Shown in pieces: positions 18,520 through 27,854 of a stretch of DNA of 33,627 nucleotides. Each line of letters starts with the position of its first letter. Position 1 is the stretch's first letter. The notes beneath the pieces are model-generated. The model ran no database searches. It was given only the letters and a program-made list of their open reading frames with translations, and was not told the origin of the DNA. Source of the DNA: Daejeonella sp. (GTDB taxonomy: Bacteria; Bacteroidota; Bacteroidia; Sphingobacteriales; Sphingobacteriaceae); contig JAURKO010000141.1 in NCBI GenBank assembly GCA_030831705.1, forward strand, positions 1 to 33,627, given 5' to 3'. The translations under genes and the position numbers were made by a program.

Positions 18520-20355
18520 TTATTCATTGAATGTTTGCATATCAATCAATTTCCTGTATAGACCATCTGCTCTGATTAGTTCATTGTGGGTTCCTTGTTC
18601 TTCAATCATACCATTCTCAAGAACAATTATCTGGTCGGCTTCCTGTATGGTGCTAAGGCGGTGAGCAATAACAATAGAAGTACGGTTCTTCATTAAATTT
18701 TTCAACGCGTTCTGCACTACTTTTTCTGATTCAGTATCTAAAGCGGATGTCGCTTCATCAAGCAGAAGGATAGGAGGATTGGCTAGAACAGCTCTTGCGA
18801 TGCATATCCGTTGTTTTTGACCTCCTGAAAGTTTCATCCCCCGGTCTCCGATATTGGTTTGATAACCCTCTGAAGTATTGATAATAAACTCATGCGCGTT
18901 CGCAATCTTGGCGGCTTCGATTACTTCTTCCTTTGTAAAGGATCTTCCAAAGGTGATATTTTTGAAAATGGTATCATTAAAAAGAATAGATTCCTGATTC
19001 ACTATTCCCATTAATGCTCTGACATCGCGCATGCTGATATCCTTTATATTAACATCATCCAGAAGGATTTCACCGCTAAGTGGATCGATAAATCTTGGAA
19101 GTAGATCCATGAGCGTTGTTTTTCCTCCACCGGAAGGACCAACCAAAGCCACTGTACTACCTTTTAATATTTTAAAATTGATGTTTTTTAATACTTCTTT
19201 TTCACCATAAGCGAAAGAGATATTTTTCAATTCGATACAGTCGTTGAAGGAGCTTTTTGAAACCGGGTTTACTTTATCGGTAATACTTTCAGGGGCATCA
19301 AGTAATTGAAATACCCGTTCACCTGCAGATATTCCCTGAGAGATATTCCCAAATGCTTCTGAAATGGCTTTTGCAGGATTAATGATTTGCGAGAATATGA
19401 TGATATAGCCAATAAATTCAGCCCCCTTAAGATCCGAGCCATCCTCTAAAATCAAAGTACCACCATAGAAAAGAAGTGCAGATACGGTAATTACCCCCAT
19501 CATTTCTGAAACAGGCGCTGCCAGTAAAACCCGTCTTGCCAGCCTCCTGTGGATCTTACTGGTCCAAATATTAATTGTATTGAATTTCTCCTGAATATAC
19601 TGCTCAGCATTAAAGGACTTAATGATTTTAACTCCATTGAGTCCTTCATCTATACTGGAAACCAACACTCCTAATGATTCCTGAGCTGCAGTCGCATGTT
19701 TCTTAAGCCGTTTAACTATTAGTGAGATGAGCAAGCCAGAGACTGGAATCAGAATCAGTGCAAAAAGAGTCAATTTAGCAGATATGGTAAATAGTACGGC
19801 AAAATTTAGAATAATTGCAATCGGCTCTCGTAAAATAACTTGTAAGGATCGTATAATCGAGTCCTGAATAGTCACCACGTCGGTCATAAATCTCGAAATC
19901 AGATCTCCTTTACGCTGAGTACTGAAGTATTGAATATCTATATTGGTTAGCTTTTTGAAAATACTGCTTCGAATACGAGTTACAATCATTAATCTGAAAT
20001 TCTCAATCACCCTGGCCGATAAATATTTAAAGACATTACTCAGTACGACAGAAACAACAATGGCAATACTGACCATTTTTAAAGCGCCAACCTTACCCGA
20101 AGTGTTGATGATGCTTTGGAAATAATAGTAAAATAAATCTTTAAAATAACTCAGGCTGTAATCAAATGAGGGTGCAGAGGTCAATGCACGTGCTCCGGTT
20201 GTACCAGATTGATCGAATAAGAGCTCGAAAACAGGGATTAGTAAAGTGAAGTTAAGAAGTCCGAATATTATCCCTAATGCCGACAGGAAAAAGAATGGAA
20301 TCGCAAATTTCTGTACGGGAGAAGCAAAAGCAAACAGTCGTAAAAAGGTTTTCAT
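18520..20355 (-). CDS. ABC transporter, ATP-binding and permease (MsbA-type)
   Basis: 611 aa TM domain + NBD: GPSGGGKTT, LSGGQKQRICIARA, LLLDEATSALD. Confidence 0.93.
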   Translation of the reverse strand: MKTFLRLFAFASPVQKFAIPFFFLSALGIIFGLLNFTLLIPVFELLFDQSGTTGARALTSAPSFDYSLSYFKDLFYYYFQSIINTSGKVGALKMVSIAIVVSVVLSNVFKYLSARVIENFRLMIVTRIRSSIFKKLTNIDIQYFSTQRKGDLISRFMTDVVTIQDSIIRSLQVILREPIAIILNFAVLFTISAKLTLFALILIPVSGLLISLIVKRLKKHATAAQESLGVLVSSIDEGLNGVKIIKSFNAEQYIQEKFNTINIWTSKIHRRLARRVLLAAPVSEMMGVITVSALLFYGGTLILEDGSDLKGAEFIGYIIIFSQIINPAKAISEAFGNISQGISAGERVFQLLDAPESITDKVNPVSKSSFNDCIELKNISFAYGEKEVLKNINFKILKGSTVALVGPSGGGKTTLMDLLPRFIDPLSGEILLDDVNIKDISMRDVRALMGIVNQESILFNDTIFKNITFGRSFTKEEVIEAAKIANAHEFIINTSEGYQTNIGDRGMKLSGGQKQRICIARAVLANPPILLLDEATSALDTESEKVVQNALKNLMKNRTSIVIAHRLSTIQEADQIIVLENGMIEEQGTHNELIRADGLYRKLIDMQTFNE

Positions 20356-20396
20356 AAATAGAGTTCAAATACAAAGCTAATCATTTTGAAAGATGT

Positions 20397-21404
20397 CTAA
20401 TTTCGTTTTAAAATGATAGTTTGACCTTTAACCATCTCATTCATTATGTGGATGACATCATCAACACTTATTTTGCTTTCATGGCTACTCATCAATTCTT
20501 TGAAATTTTTTCTGGACTGTCTCGCGGGGTTGAGAGTATGCAAAAACATTGCGACACTTTTGTAATAGTAGAATTTTAAGCCAATCCAGATGAAAAGAAT
20601 ATCGAAAATAATGATTTGCAGAAACCAAAAGGCTAACTGAATTCTGTTTAAATGTATTGCGTGAACATAAAGCCTGTTTCGAAAGAAAATTGCCTTTACC
20701 CAGCTCTGTGTCCGGTAATTTTTTGTTGTTGACGAATGGTCATGAATACAATGCGATTTAGGATCATAATAACATTTCCAACCTAAGCGCCATGCCCGTA
20801 ATCCCAATTCAAAGTCCTCACAGTAAAATGGTGAAAAGATTTCATCAAATCCACCGATTTCCTTCAGTTTTTTTGTGTCGATCAGCGCATTTGCACCTGA
20901 TAAATAGGCGGTTGGAGTAAAAAAATCTTCATTTTCAAGTCGGTAAAAGTTATTGGCTTTAATTTTAAAGCCGGAGTATTTTAAAAATCGTGCGGTATCC
21001 TGAATTTCACCATTTTTAGCCCCAATAATTTTACTCATCACTCCAAAGGTATCGGGAAGATCAAAATACTTGAATTGGCTTTCAAAGAAATCATTATTTA
21101 ACTCGATATCAGTATTTAATAGTAGAACCAGCTCTTTCCCGGCGTTTACTATTCCCTTATTACAACTGACTGAAAAACCCTGATTTTTTTCATTGACTAT
21201 CAAGTGCGCCAACGGATAATTTTGTTTGATAAAAACTACGGAATTATCTGTTGAACAATCATCAATAATGATGATTTCATAATCTATTTTGGTACTATTT
21301 AAGGCTTCATAAACAGAAGGCAAGTTTTGCTCCAGAAGGTGCTTGCCATTGTAATTTGGTATAATAACAGAAATACTTTTCTTGGAATATAGCGTATTGG
21401 TCAT
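20397..21404 (-). CDS. Glycosyltransferase family 2
   Basis: 'ISVIIPNYNGKHLLEQNLPSV', 'EIIIIDDCSTDNS', 'GGFDEIFSPFYCEDFELGLRAWRLGWKCYYDP'. Confidence 0.92.
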   Translation of the reverse strand: MTNTLYSKKSISVIIPNYNGKHLLEQNLPSVYEALNSTKIDYEIIIIDDCSTDNSVVFIKQNYPLAHLIVNEKNQGFSVSCNKGIVNAGKELVLLLNTDIELNNDFFESQFKYFDLPDTFGVMSKIIGAKNGEIQDTARFLKYSGFKIKANNFYRLENEDFFTPTAYLSGANALIDTKKLKEIGGFDEIFSPFYCEDFELGLRAWRLGWKCYYDPKSHCIHDHSSTTKNYRTQSWVKAIFFRNRLYVHAIHLNRIQLAFWFLQIIIFDILFIWIGLKFYYYKSVAMFLHTLNPARQSRKNFKELMSSHESKISVDDVIHIMNEMVKGQTIILKRN

Positions 21405-22279
21405 CGGGTAATTTTATAGTTTTTATACTCTCCGATTCTCCACTGCCAGAGGTCTTCAATTTTTTGTAAAATACGACGTCTCAGACTCATTTTCTTCTTT
21501 AAAATTGTTGGATCAACCTTGAACGTCCAGTTTCCAACCTCAATCCGCTTTTGCATAACCTGAGGATGTTTATCTTGAAATCTGATCAGGCGGTCGGCAT
21601 TGCCATAATCAAACTCAACATTTTCAGGCAGATGCTCCTGAATCCAGGAATCTTCATGGTAAAATTTATTGAAGTTACGAACCTTATTTCCAAGTCCGGC
21701 TGGTGGCTGAACCCAACCATAATGATAGATGTAGGCATCTATTGGTTTTACTTTTATTTTTCTTCCATTTTTTCTAAAACCTTGTGCATCCCGGTAAGAA
21801 TGAATCTGAGGGTGAAATTTTAGTATTCTCACTTCATTTCTGTACCAACGGCGTGATGAAGCTATGAAATCATATGAGCCATAAAAATGAAGGTATTTAA
21901 ACAAGAGCCCTTCTATATTTTCATTATTCAAGTTTTCTTCCATTGCTTTTTTTATAGCAGGAAGATATTTTTCGTGCACACACTCATCACCCTGAATATA
22001 AAAGGCCCAATCGGTATCTTTCGAAATTGCTGCATAAGCTTTATCCGTTTCCTGAGCGAACGTGCGCCCACCCTCACGGATGCTTTCATCCCAAATGGTA
22101 TGAATGATTTTAATTTTTGGAGAACCGATACCTTCAATAAGTTCCAGAGTATTGTCAGTACAATCGCCAACTGCAATTACAAATTCATCGCAAACAGGCA
22201 AAACAGATAAAATTGCCTGTACCACAGGGTAGTCATTATTAACAGCATTACGTATGAATGAAAAACCTGTAACTTTCAT
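21401..22279 (-). CDS. Glycosyltransferase (GT2-like)
   Basis: 'MKVTGFSFIRNAV...VLPVCDEFVIAVGDCTDNT', 'DWAFYIQGDECVHE'; 4-nt overlap with the next gene. Confidence 0.85.
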   Translation of the reverse strand: MKVTGFSFIRNAVNNDYPVVQAILSVLPVCDEFVIAVGDCTDNTLELIEGIGSPKIKIIHTIWDESIREGGRTFAQETDKAYAAISKDTDWAFYIQGDECVHEKYLPAIKKAMEENLNNENIEGLLFKYLHFYGSYDFIASSRRWYRNEVRILKFHPQIHSYRDAQGFRKNGRKIKVKPIDAYIYHYGWVQPPAGLGNKVRNFNKFYHEDSWIQEHLPENVEFDYGNADRLIRFQDKHPQVMQKRIEVGNWTFKVDPTILKKKMSLRRRILQKIEDLWQWRIGEYKNYKITR

Positions 22280-22521
22280 GGTGGTGTAATATTGGACAAA
22301 GTTAAATAAATTAACCTCAGCTCCATTTAAGGAAGGATAAAAGATAGGTTATTAATTAAATGGCTAAGATCTGGATTCGCAATGATTAGATTTTTGAAAC
22401 CAATACCACCGTATTATAGGCTGATTCAGTCCTTTTCTTAAGCCTGTTGTTGTAAAATCGCTTTCCCAGGCTTAACATGACTGAATTGTAAAATGAAATA
22501 AAAAACAACTTACTTTGTAGC

Positions 22522-23424
22522 ATGCAGCCAGATAAGCATAGTAATTCAATACAGATCAAAGACTATAAAAAGTTAGCCAGGGAGTTAACCATGGTAGAAA
22601 ATGATTTGCCAGGTTCAGATGACTTGTTAAAAGGCCTCAAATTAGGTAATGCATTAGTCATTGGAATAACAGGCCCTCCTGGGGCAGGGAAAAGTACGCT
22701 GGTTAATGCAGTAATAAATCAATTGAGTGTTCAAGGTAAGCAAATTGCTGTCCTCGCTGTTGATCCAACATCCCCGTTTAATCTAGGATCACTCCTTGGT
22801 GATCGTGTCAGAATGGCGGAACAGTTTACTAAACCAAATGTTTTTATCCGTTCATTGGCAACCAGAGGTTCTCTGGGGGGCTTATCTGGAAAAACAATTG
22901 AAATGTGCGATGTTCTCAAAGCTGCCGATTTCGATTTTATTATAGTTGAAACTGTAGGAGTAGGTCAATCGGAGGTTGAAATTGCCGGACTTGCAGATGT
23001 CAGCGTTGTAGTACTAGTTCCTGAGTCTGGTGATGAGATTCAGAATATGAAATCAGGTTTAATGGAGATAGCAGATATATTTGTTGTTAACAAATCTGAC
23101 AGGGAAGGTGCTGATACTTTTGCTAATAACCTCAAAAAACTTGTCCACCAGAGGCCAGAGCCTATTCCTGTTATCAAAACAGTTGCGGATAAAGCCATTG
23201 GAATTGAAGAACTGGTGAAGGCAATCGAAAGCCGGTCTGCAAAGGAAAATTCAAGACGGATATTTTTATTGGCAGAAAAAGCCTGGAAGTTGCTACAGCA
23301 GAATAAAATGAGGAGCATCAATAAAATGCAATTGCAACAGCAAATAATCAAAGCTTCAGCTGATCCGGATTTTAATCTTTATAAGTTTATAGATTCTTTT
23401 CAAATTGATTTTAAGAATTCATGA
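22522..23424 (+). CDS. meaB: Methylmalonyl-CoA mutase-associated GTPase MeaB
   Basis: 'GITGPPGAGKSTLVNAV', 'VAVDPTSPF'-like, 'FIRSLATRGSLGGLS', 'VETVGVGQSE' motifs. Confidence 0.93.
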   Translation: MQPDKHSNSIQIKDYKKLARELTMVENDLPGSDDLLKGLKLGNALVIGITGPPGAGKSTLVNAVINQLSVQGKQIAVLAVDPTSPFNLGSLLGDRVRMAEQFTKPNVFIRSLATRGSLGGLSGKTIEMCDVLKAADFDFIIVETVGVGQSEVEIAGLADVSVVVLVPESGDEIQNMKSGLMEIADIFVVNKSDREGADTFANNLKKLVHQRPEPIPVIKTVADKAIGIEELVKAIESRSAKENSRRIFLLAEKAWKLLQQNKMRSINKMQLQQQIIKASADPDFNLYKFIDSFQIDFKNS

Positions 23425-24700
23425 TTGATTCTATTTCTTCTATCTCAACAGGAATATCATCCATCAGATCAATATTGCCATCTTTTGTAATTAAAATATT
23501 ATTCTCAATTCGTATTCCCAAGCCTTCTTTAGGAATGTAAATTCCAGGTTCACAAGTCAAAATATTTCCAGCTTCAAAAGGTTTATATCTACTGGCAAAA
23601 TCATGCACATCTAAACCCAGATGATGGGAAGTGCCGTGCATAAAATATTTTTTATAAAGCGGAGCTTTGGGATCTTGTTTAGCGATGTCCTGCTTGTCAA
23701 GTAAGCCAAGTAAAATCAATTCAGATTCAACTATTTTACCAACTTCCGAATGGTATTCATTCCATATAGTAGCTGGAAGCAGCATCTTTCTGGCTTCTTT
23801 CATTATTCTCAGAACCGCACTATACACATCTTTTTGTCGTTTACTGAAACGTCCATTTACCGGTACGGAGCGACTCATATCAGCATTGTAATTTGCATAT
23901 TCTGCACCAAAGTCAAACAAAATCACATCACCGTCTTTGCAGATCTGGTTGTTATCGTTGTAGTGTAGGATGTTTGCATTTTTTCCCGATGCGATGATTG
24001 GATTGTATGCATGCCCGCTTGACCTTTGCCTTAGAAATTCGTGTATGATTTCGGCCTCAATTTCATATTCAGCTACTCCTGGTTTTATGAATTTTAGAAT
24101 TCTAACAAAAGCATCCCGGGTAATTTCACATGCTTTTTTAGTTAGCTCAATCTCGATTTCGGATTTTACAGGACGCAGCTCACGCATGATTAAAGCAGCC
24201 CGTTCATATTTATGTAAAGGGTAAAGATTTTTAATTTTTTCTATAAATCTGATGTCTTGATATGGAACCTGATGTACATAGCGATCATTCTCATTCGTAT
24301 TCAGATAGATATTATCGGCATAACTAATTATGGAGGGAAGTATGTTCCAGAATTCTTCTAACCAGTATACATTTTTGATTCCGGAAGCGTTTTTTGCTTC
24401 CGATACAGTTAATTTATGGCCTTCCCACACGGCTATGTGCTCATTGGTTTGCCTTATAAATAGTATTTCCTTGTATAAAGGGTTAGGGCAATCAGGAAAT
24501 AATAATAAAATAGTTTGTTCCTGGTCAATTCCACTCAGGTAAAATAGATCGGCATTTTGTTTGAATATATGGGTTTGATCGCCACTCCTTGGAAATTCGT
24601 CATTAGATTGAAATATGGCTATAGAGTTCGGAGATAGCTTTTCTGTGAAATTTTCGCGATTTTTTTCGAATAAATGCTTGTCAATGCAGGGGTATTTCAT
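23411..24700 (-). CDS. Aminopeptidase P family (M24) protein
   Basis: 429 aa; 'HAYNPIIASGKNANILHYNDN', 'LFDFGAEYANYNADMSRS', 'HGTSHHLGLDVHD', 'CEPGIYI'. Confidence 0.93.
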   Translation of the reverse strand: MKYPCIDKHLFEKNRENFTEKLSPNSIAIFQSNDEFPRSGDQTHIFKQNADLFYLSGIDQEQTILLLFPDCPNPLYKEILFIRQTNEHIAVWEGHKLTVSEAKNASGIKNVYWLEEFWNILPSIISYADNIYLNTNENDRYVHQVPYQDIRFIEKIKNLYPLHKYERAALIMRELRPVKSEIEIELTKKACEITRDAFVRILKFIKPGVAEYEIEAEIIHEFLRQRSSGHAYNPIIASGKNANILHYNDNNQICKDGDVILFDFGAEYANYNADMSRSVPVNGRFSKRQKDVYSAVLRIMKEARKMLLPATIWNEYHSEVGKIVESELILLGLLDKQDIAKQDPKAPLYKKYFMHGTSHHLGLDVHDFASRYKPFEAGNILTCEPGIYIPKEGLGIRIENNILITKDGNIDLMDDIPVEIEEIESIMNS

Positions 24701-24785
24701 GATGTTTATTCATTATTTTGTGCAGGAAAATTAATTTTTTAACGTAAATTTAATTGAGAAAATGATTGGAACTTGGTTTGATTAT

Positions 24786-24815
24786 TTGCACAAGTCAAAC
24801 TTATGACTATTTTTG
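24786..24815 (+). promoter_or_regulatory. Bacteroidota-type promoter of the ompA-like gene (TTG-N19-TATTTTTG)
   Basis: TTG 24786-24788, 19-nt spacer, TATTTTTG 24808-24815, 45 nt upstream of ATG 24861. Confidence 0.75.
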
Positions 24816-24860
24816 TGTAAATTACACTAAAGAATTTTGTTAACCTTTAAAAAAACGATT

Positions 24861-26246
24861 ATGAATTATTCTACATTAAAGAAAGCCCTCGTGTTTTCAT
24901 TAGTAGCTCTGCTGGGCCTCGGTGAGGTTTCGGTAGCACAAGATGCTACTAGCTCTTCAGCCAAAGTGTTTGGTGGAAGGGCCCAGTACAGAACCTGGAG
25001 TTTAGGTGTCAATGCTGGAGTTCTTGCACCTGTTGTTATGGTGGGTGGAACTAATGATTTTTCTAACTGGAGTCCAACTTTAGGATATGGCCTGACATTA
25101 AGAAAGCAATTAGATCATATTTTCGGTGTTCAATTAGGATATCAGTCAGGTCAGCTTTCGTATGATAATGGTGGTGCTACAGTTAACCTTGGTCTAGGAT
25201 CACGTACTGATGGAATCACACAAATCAGCAGTGCAGTTGATTTAACTGGTGTTGCAAACGTTGGATCGATTGATTTCTTAAAAAGAGAAAACTCTTTAAA
25301 TTTCAATCTGAAAGCTGGTCTTGGTAGAGTTGCTTACAACTGGAAAGAAATTAATCCTAATGCAACTCCTGCAAAAGGAACTTATGGTCCTAACAAAGAT
25401 CGTAATAACATCCGCGACATCTATGTTCCAGTTGGTGCTTCTGTGAAATTTAAAGTTTCTGATCGTACTAATTTCGATCTTGGTTACACCATGAATTTCT
25501 TAGATGCTGATAATCTTGATGGTACCAAAGGAAAAGGTTTCACAAGAGACAAGTGGTCTTATGCTTCTGCAGGTGTTGAATTCTCATTGGGTTCTAAAGC
25601 TAAATCAAATTTAGATTGGGTTAACCCACTTGCCATGATGTATGATGAATTAAAAGATCCAACATTACGTCAGGAAGTTGAAGCATTAAAAGGTCGTGTA
25701 AGCGCACTTGAAGCTGCTGATCTGTTAAAAGATTCAGATGGTGATGGTGTTGCTGACAAATTAGACAAATGTCCAAATACTGAAGCTGGAATTAAAGTTG
25801 ATGGTTCTGGATGTCCTCTAGATGTTGATGCTGATGGTATTCCTGATTCAAAAGATGCTTGTCCTACTGTTAAAGGTATCGCAAGATTGAATGGATGTCC
25901 TGAGTTTGCAGCAGCTGGTCCTGTTGTTCCAATTCAGTTTGAGTTTAACTCTTCTGTTTTAAGAACTTCAGCTTATTCAGTTCTTGACGGATTAGCTTCT
26001 TCATTAAAAGCAAATACATCTGCTGTTGTTCAGTTAGACGGTCACGCTTCTGCTGAAGGTACTGAAGAATATAACATGACTTTATCAAGAGACAGAGCAA
26101 ATTCAGTTAAAACCTATATGGTAAATGCTGGTATTGCTTCGAACAGAATTGCTACTACTGCATATGGCGAAAGCCGTCCGGTTGCATCTAATGCAACTGA
26201 AGCAGGACGTACTCAAAATCGTCGTGTTGAAATCAAACAACAATAA
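24861..26246 (+). CDS. OmpA family outer membrane protein with thrombospondin type-3 repeats
   Basis: Signal peptide; beta-barrel N-terminus; 'DSDGDGVADKLDKCPNT...DVDADGIPDSKDACP'; C-terminal OmpA domain. ORF track starts at TTG 24837; ATG 24861 preferred. Confidence 0.93.
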   Translation: MNYSTLKKALVFSLVALLGLGEVSVAQDATSSSAKVFGGRAQYRTWSLGVNAGVLAPVVMVGGTNDFSNWSPTLGYGLTLRKQLDHIFGVQLGYQSGQLSYDNGGATVNLGLGSRTDGITQISSAVDLTGVANVGSIDFLKRENSLNFNLKAGLGRVAYNWKEINPNATPAKGTYGPNKDRNNIRDIYVPVGASVKFKVSDRTNFDLGYTMNFLDADNLDGTKGKGFTRDKWSYASAGVEFSLGSKAKSNLDWVNPLAMMYDELKDPTLRQEVEALKGRVSALEAADLLKDSDGDGVADKLDKCPNTEAGIKVDGSGCPLDVDADGIPDSKDACPTVKGIARLNGCPEFAAAGPVVPIQFEFNSSVLRTSAYSVLDGLASSLKANTSAVVQLDGHASAEGTEEYNMTLSRDRANSVKTYMVNAGIASNRIATTAYGESRPVASNATEAGRTQNRRVEIKQQ

Positions 26247-26271
26247 ACAATATTGTATATAAGCATATTGT

Positions 26272-26320
26272 AAAAAAAGAATCCCGTGTCGAACTTTCGA
26301 CACGGGATTCTTTTTTTTTT
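26272..26320 (+). terminator. Strong intrinsic terminator after the ompA-like gene (possibly bidirectional)
   Basis: GAATCCCGTGTCGA / TCGACACGGGATTC stem of at least 14 bp, flanked by A7 on the left and T10 on the right. Confidence 0.92.
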
Positions 26321-26334
26321 AATAATTTCGAGGT

Positions 26335-26472
26335 ATGTATTTTTTCAGAAAGCACGATCCTAACAGGCCTTCAAGTTTCAATCTGAAGGTTATGCACATA
26401 ATTAATACTGTTGCAATTCTGCTATTTCTTGGGGGTATCATTTACAAACTATTGGAGTGGTATGTGTTTTAA
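26335..26472 (+). CDS. Small single-TM membrane protein (45 aa), absent from the supplied ORF track
   Basis: ATG...TAA translating to MYFFRKHDPNRPSSFNLKVMHIINTVAILLFLGGIIYKLLEWYVF; GAGGT just upstream of ATG. Confidence 0.65.
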   Translation: MYFFRKHDPNRPSSFNLKVMHIINTVAILLFLGGIIYKLLEWYVF

Positions 26473-26536
26473 GATTTAGTAGAGGGGTTATTAAATCGTC
26501 TTAATGGATTCCCATTTTGACAAGTAATTGTAAATC

Positions 26537-26917
26537 ATGAAGTCAATTGTTTATACCGATAATGCTCCTGCACCAATTGGGCCTTATAGTCAGGCTGTGC
26601 TAACGGGAAATATGTTATTTATATCAGGTCAGATTGCAATTGACCCTGCAACAAACCAGGTGATTAATGGAAGTATTGGCGATGAAGCACGACAAGTTAT
26701 GAAGAATTTGGAGGCTCTATTATCAGCATCCGACCTGTCATTCGAAAGTGTGGTTAAAGCCACCATTTTCTTAAGTGACATGAACCATTTTGCCGAAGTC
26801 AATGAAATCTATGGTTCTTACTTTATTTCAAATTTTCCGGCAAGAGAAACTGTTGCTGTTCTTGGATTACCCAAAAATGTCAATGTAGAAATATCAATGA
26901 TTGCAGTTAAGGCCTGA
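26537..26917 (+). CDS. ridA: RidA family enamine/imine deaminase
   Basis: 126 aa; 'APAPIGPYSQAVLTGNMLFISGQIAIDP', 'VVKATIFLSDMNHFAEVNEIY', 'ARETVAV'. Confidence 0.95.
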   Translation: MKSIVYTDNAPAPIGPYSQAVLTGNMLFISGQIAIDPATNQVINGSIGDEARQVMKNLEALLSASDLSFESVVKATIFLSDMNHFAEVNEIYGSYFISNFPARETVAVLGLPKNVNVEISMIAVKA

Positions 26918-26919
26918 AA

Positions 26920-27849
26920 TTGAAAGCTGGCAGACTAAAGTATTTTTTGGCTGCAGTTTTATCTGTGGTAATCTGGGGGTTTTTCTCTATCCCGCTTCGT
27001 AAAATACAACTTTATCCTTCAGATGAAATACTATATTACAGATTATTTACCTCTTTAATATTAACATGGGGTTTTATTTTACTGTTTCGAATTAAGCAGA
27101 TAAAATTAGATCTAGATTATTTTTACTCTCTAAGCCATAAAGACCGCAACAAGTTTATAATTCTTTGCCTCTTATCAGGGCTATTAATAAGTGGGAATTG
27201 GTTTACCTATATTTATGCAGTAAACAATGTCAATTTAAAGTCGGCAGCATTTGCCTACATGGTTTGCCCACTGATTACATCCCTTGCAGGTTTTTTGATT
27301 CTTAATGAGCATCTTGGTAGATTTAAGCTTATTGCACTTGGAATTGCTAGTCTAAGTATTTTTATTCTGGCACAAGGTTCTATGAGGGATGTATTATGGT
27401 CTATATTTATTGCAGCGCTCTATACTTTCTTCCTGATTGTTCAAAAGGTATTGAATAAGGTCGACAAGTTTAATATGCTGGGCCTTCAACTATTGATTGC
27501 CTCAATATTCATATTTCCTTTTTATATGTTTAGTTTTGACAGTTTTCCTTCAGACACTTATTTCTGGATAAATATCCTGATAATTGCAATTTTCTTTACA
27601 ATAATACCGTTGTATTTAAGTCTTTATGCGCTCATTGGTATGCCCTCTTCTACCTTAGGGATCATTATTTATCTTAACCCTATTGTTGCTTTTGCAGTTG
27701 CATTTTTCTACTTTCACGAAGAAATAAGTTTGCATCAGCTATATGCTTACTTGTTGCTATTTATTGCTATTGTAGTTTTTAACTGGAATATAATAAGAGA
27801 AATAATTTTTAAAGTTCCGGCTAATGATTTGCCGGAGATTACTCCCTAA
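26920..27849 (+). CDS. EamA/RarD-like drug-metabolite transporter
   Basis: 309 aa, about 10 TM segments, 'VIWGFFSIPLRKI', 'ISGNWFTYIYAVNNVNLKSAAFAYMVCPL'; TTG start. Confidence 0.88.
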   Translation: MKAGRLKYFLAAVLSVVIWGFFSIPLRKIQLYPSDEILYYRLFTSLILTWGFILLFRIKQIKLDLDYFYSLSHKDRNKFIILCLLSGLLISGNWFTYIYAVNNVNLKSAAFAYMVCPLITSLAGFLILNEHLGRFKLIALGIASLSIFILAQGSMRDVLWSIFIAALYTFFLIVQKVLNKVDKFNMLGLQLLIASIFIFPFYMFSFDSFPSDTYFWINILIIAIFFTIIPLYLSLYALIGMPSSTLGIIIYLNPIVAFAVAFFYFHEEISLHQLYAYLLLFIAIVVFNWNIIREIIFKVPANDLPEITP

Positions 27850-27854
27850 CTGGA

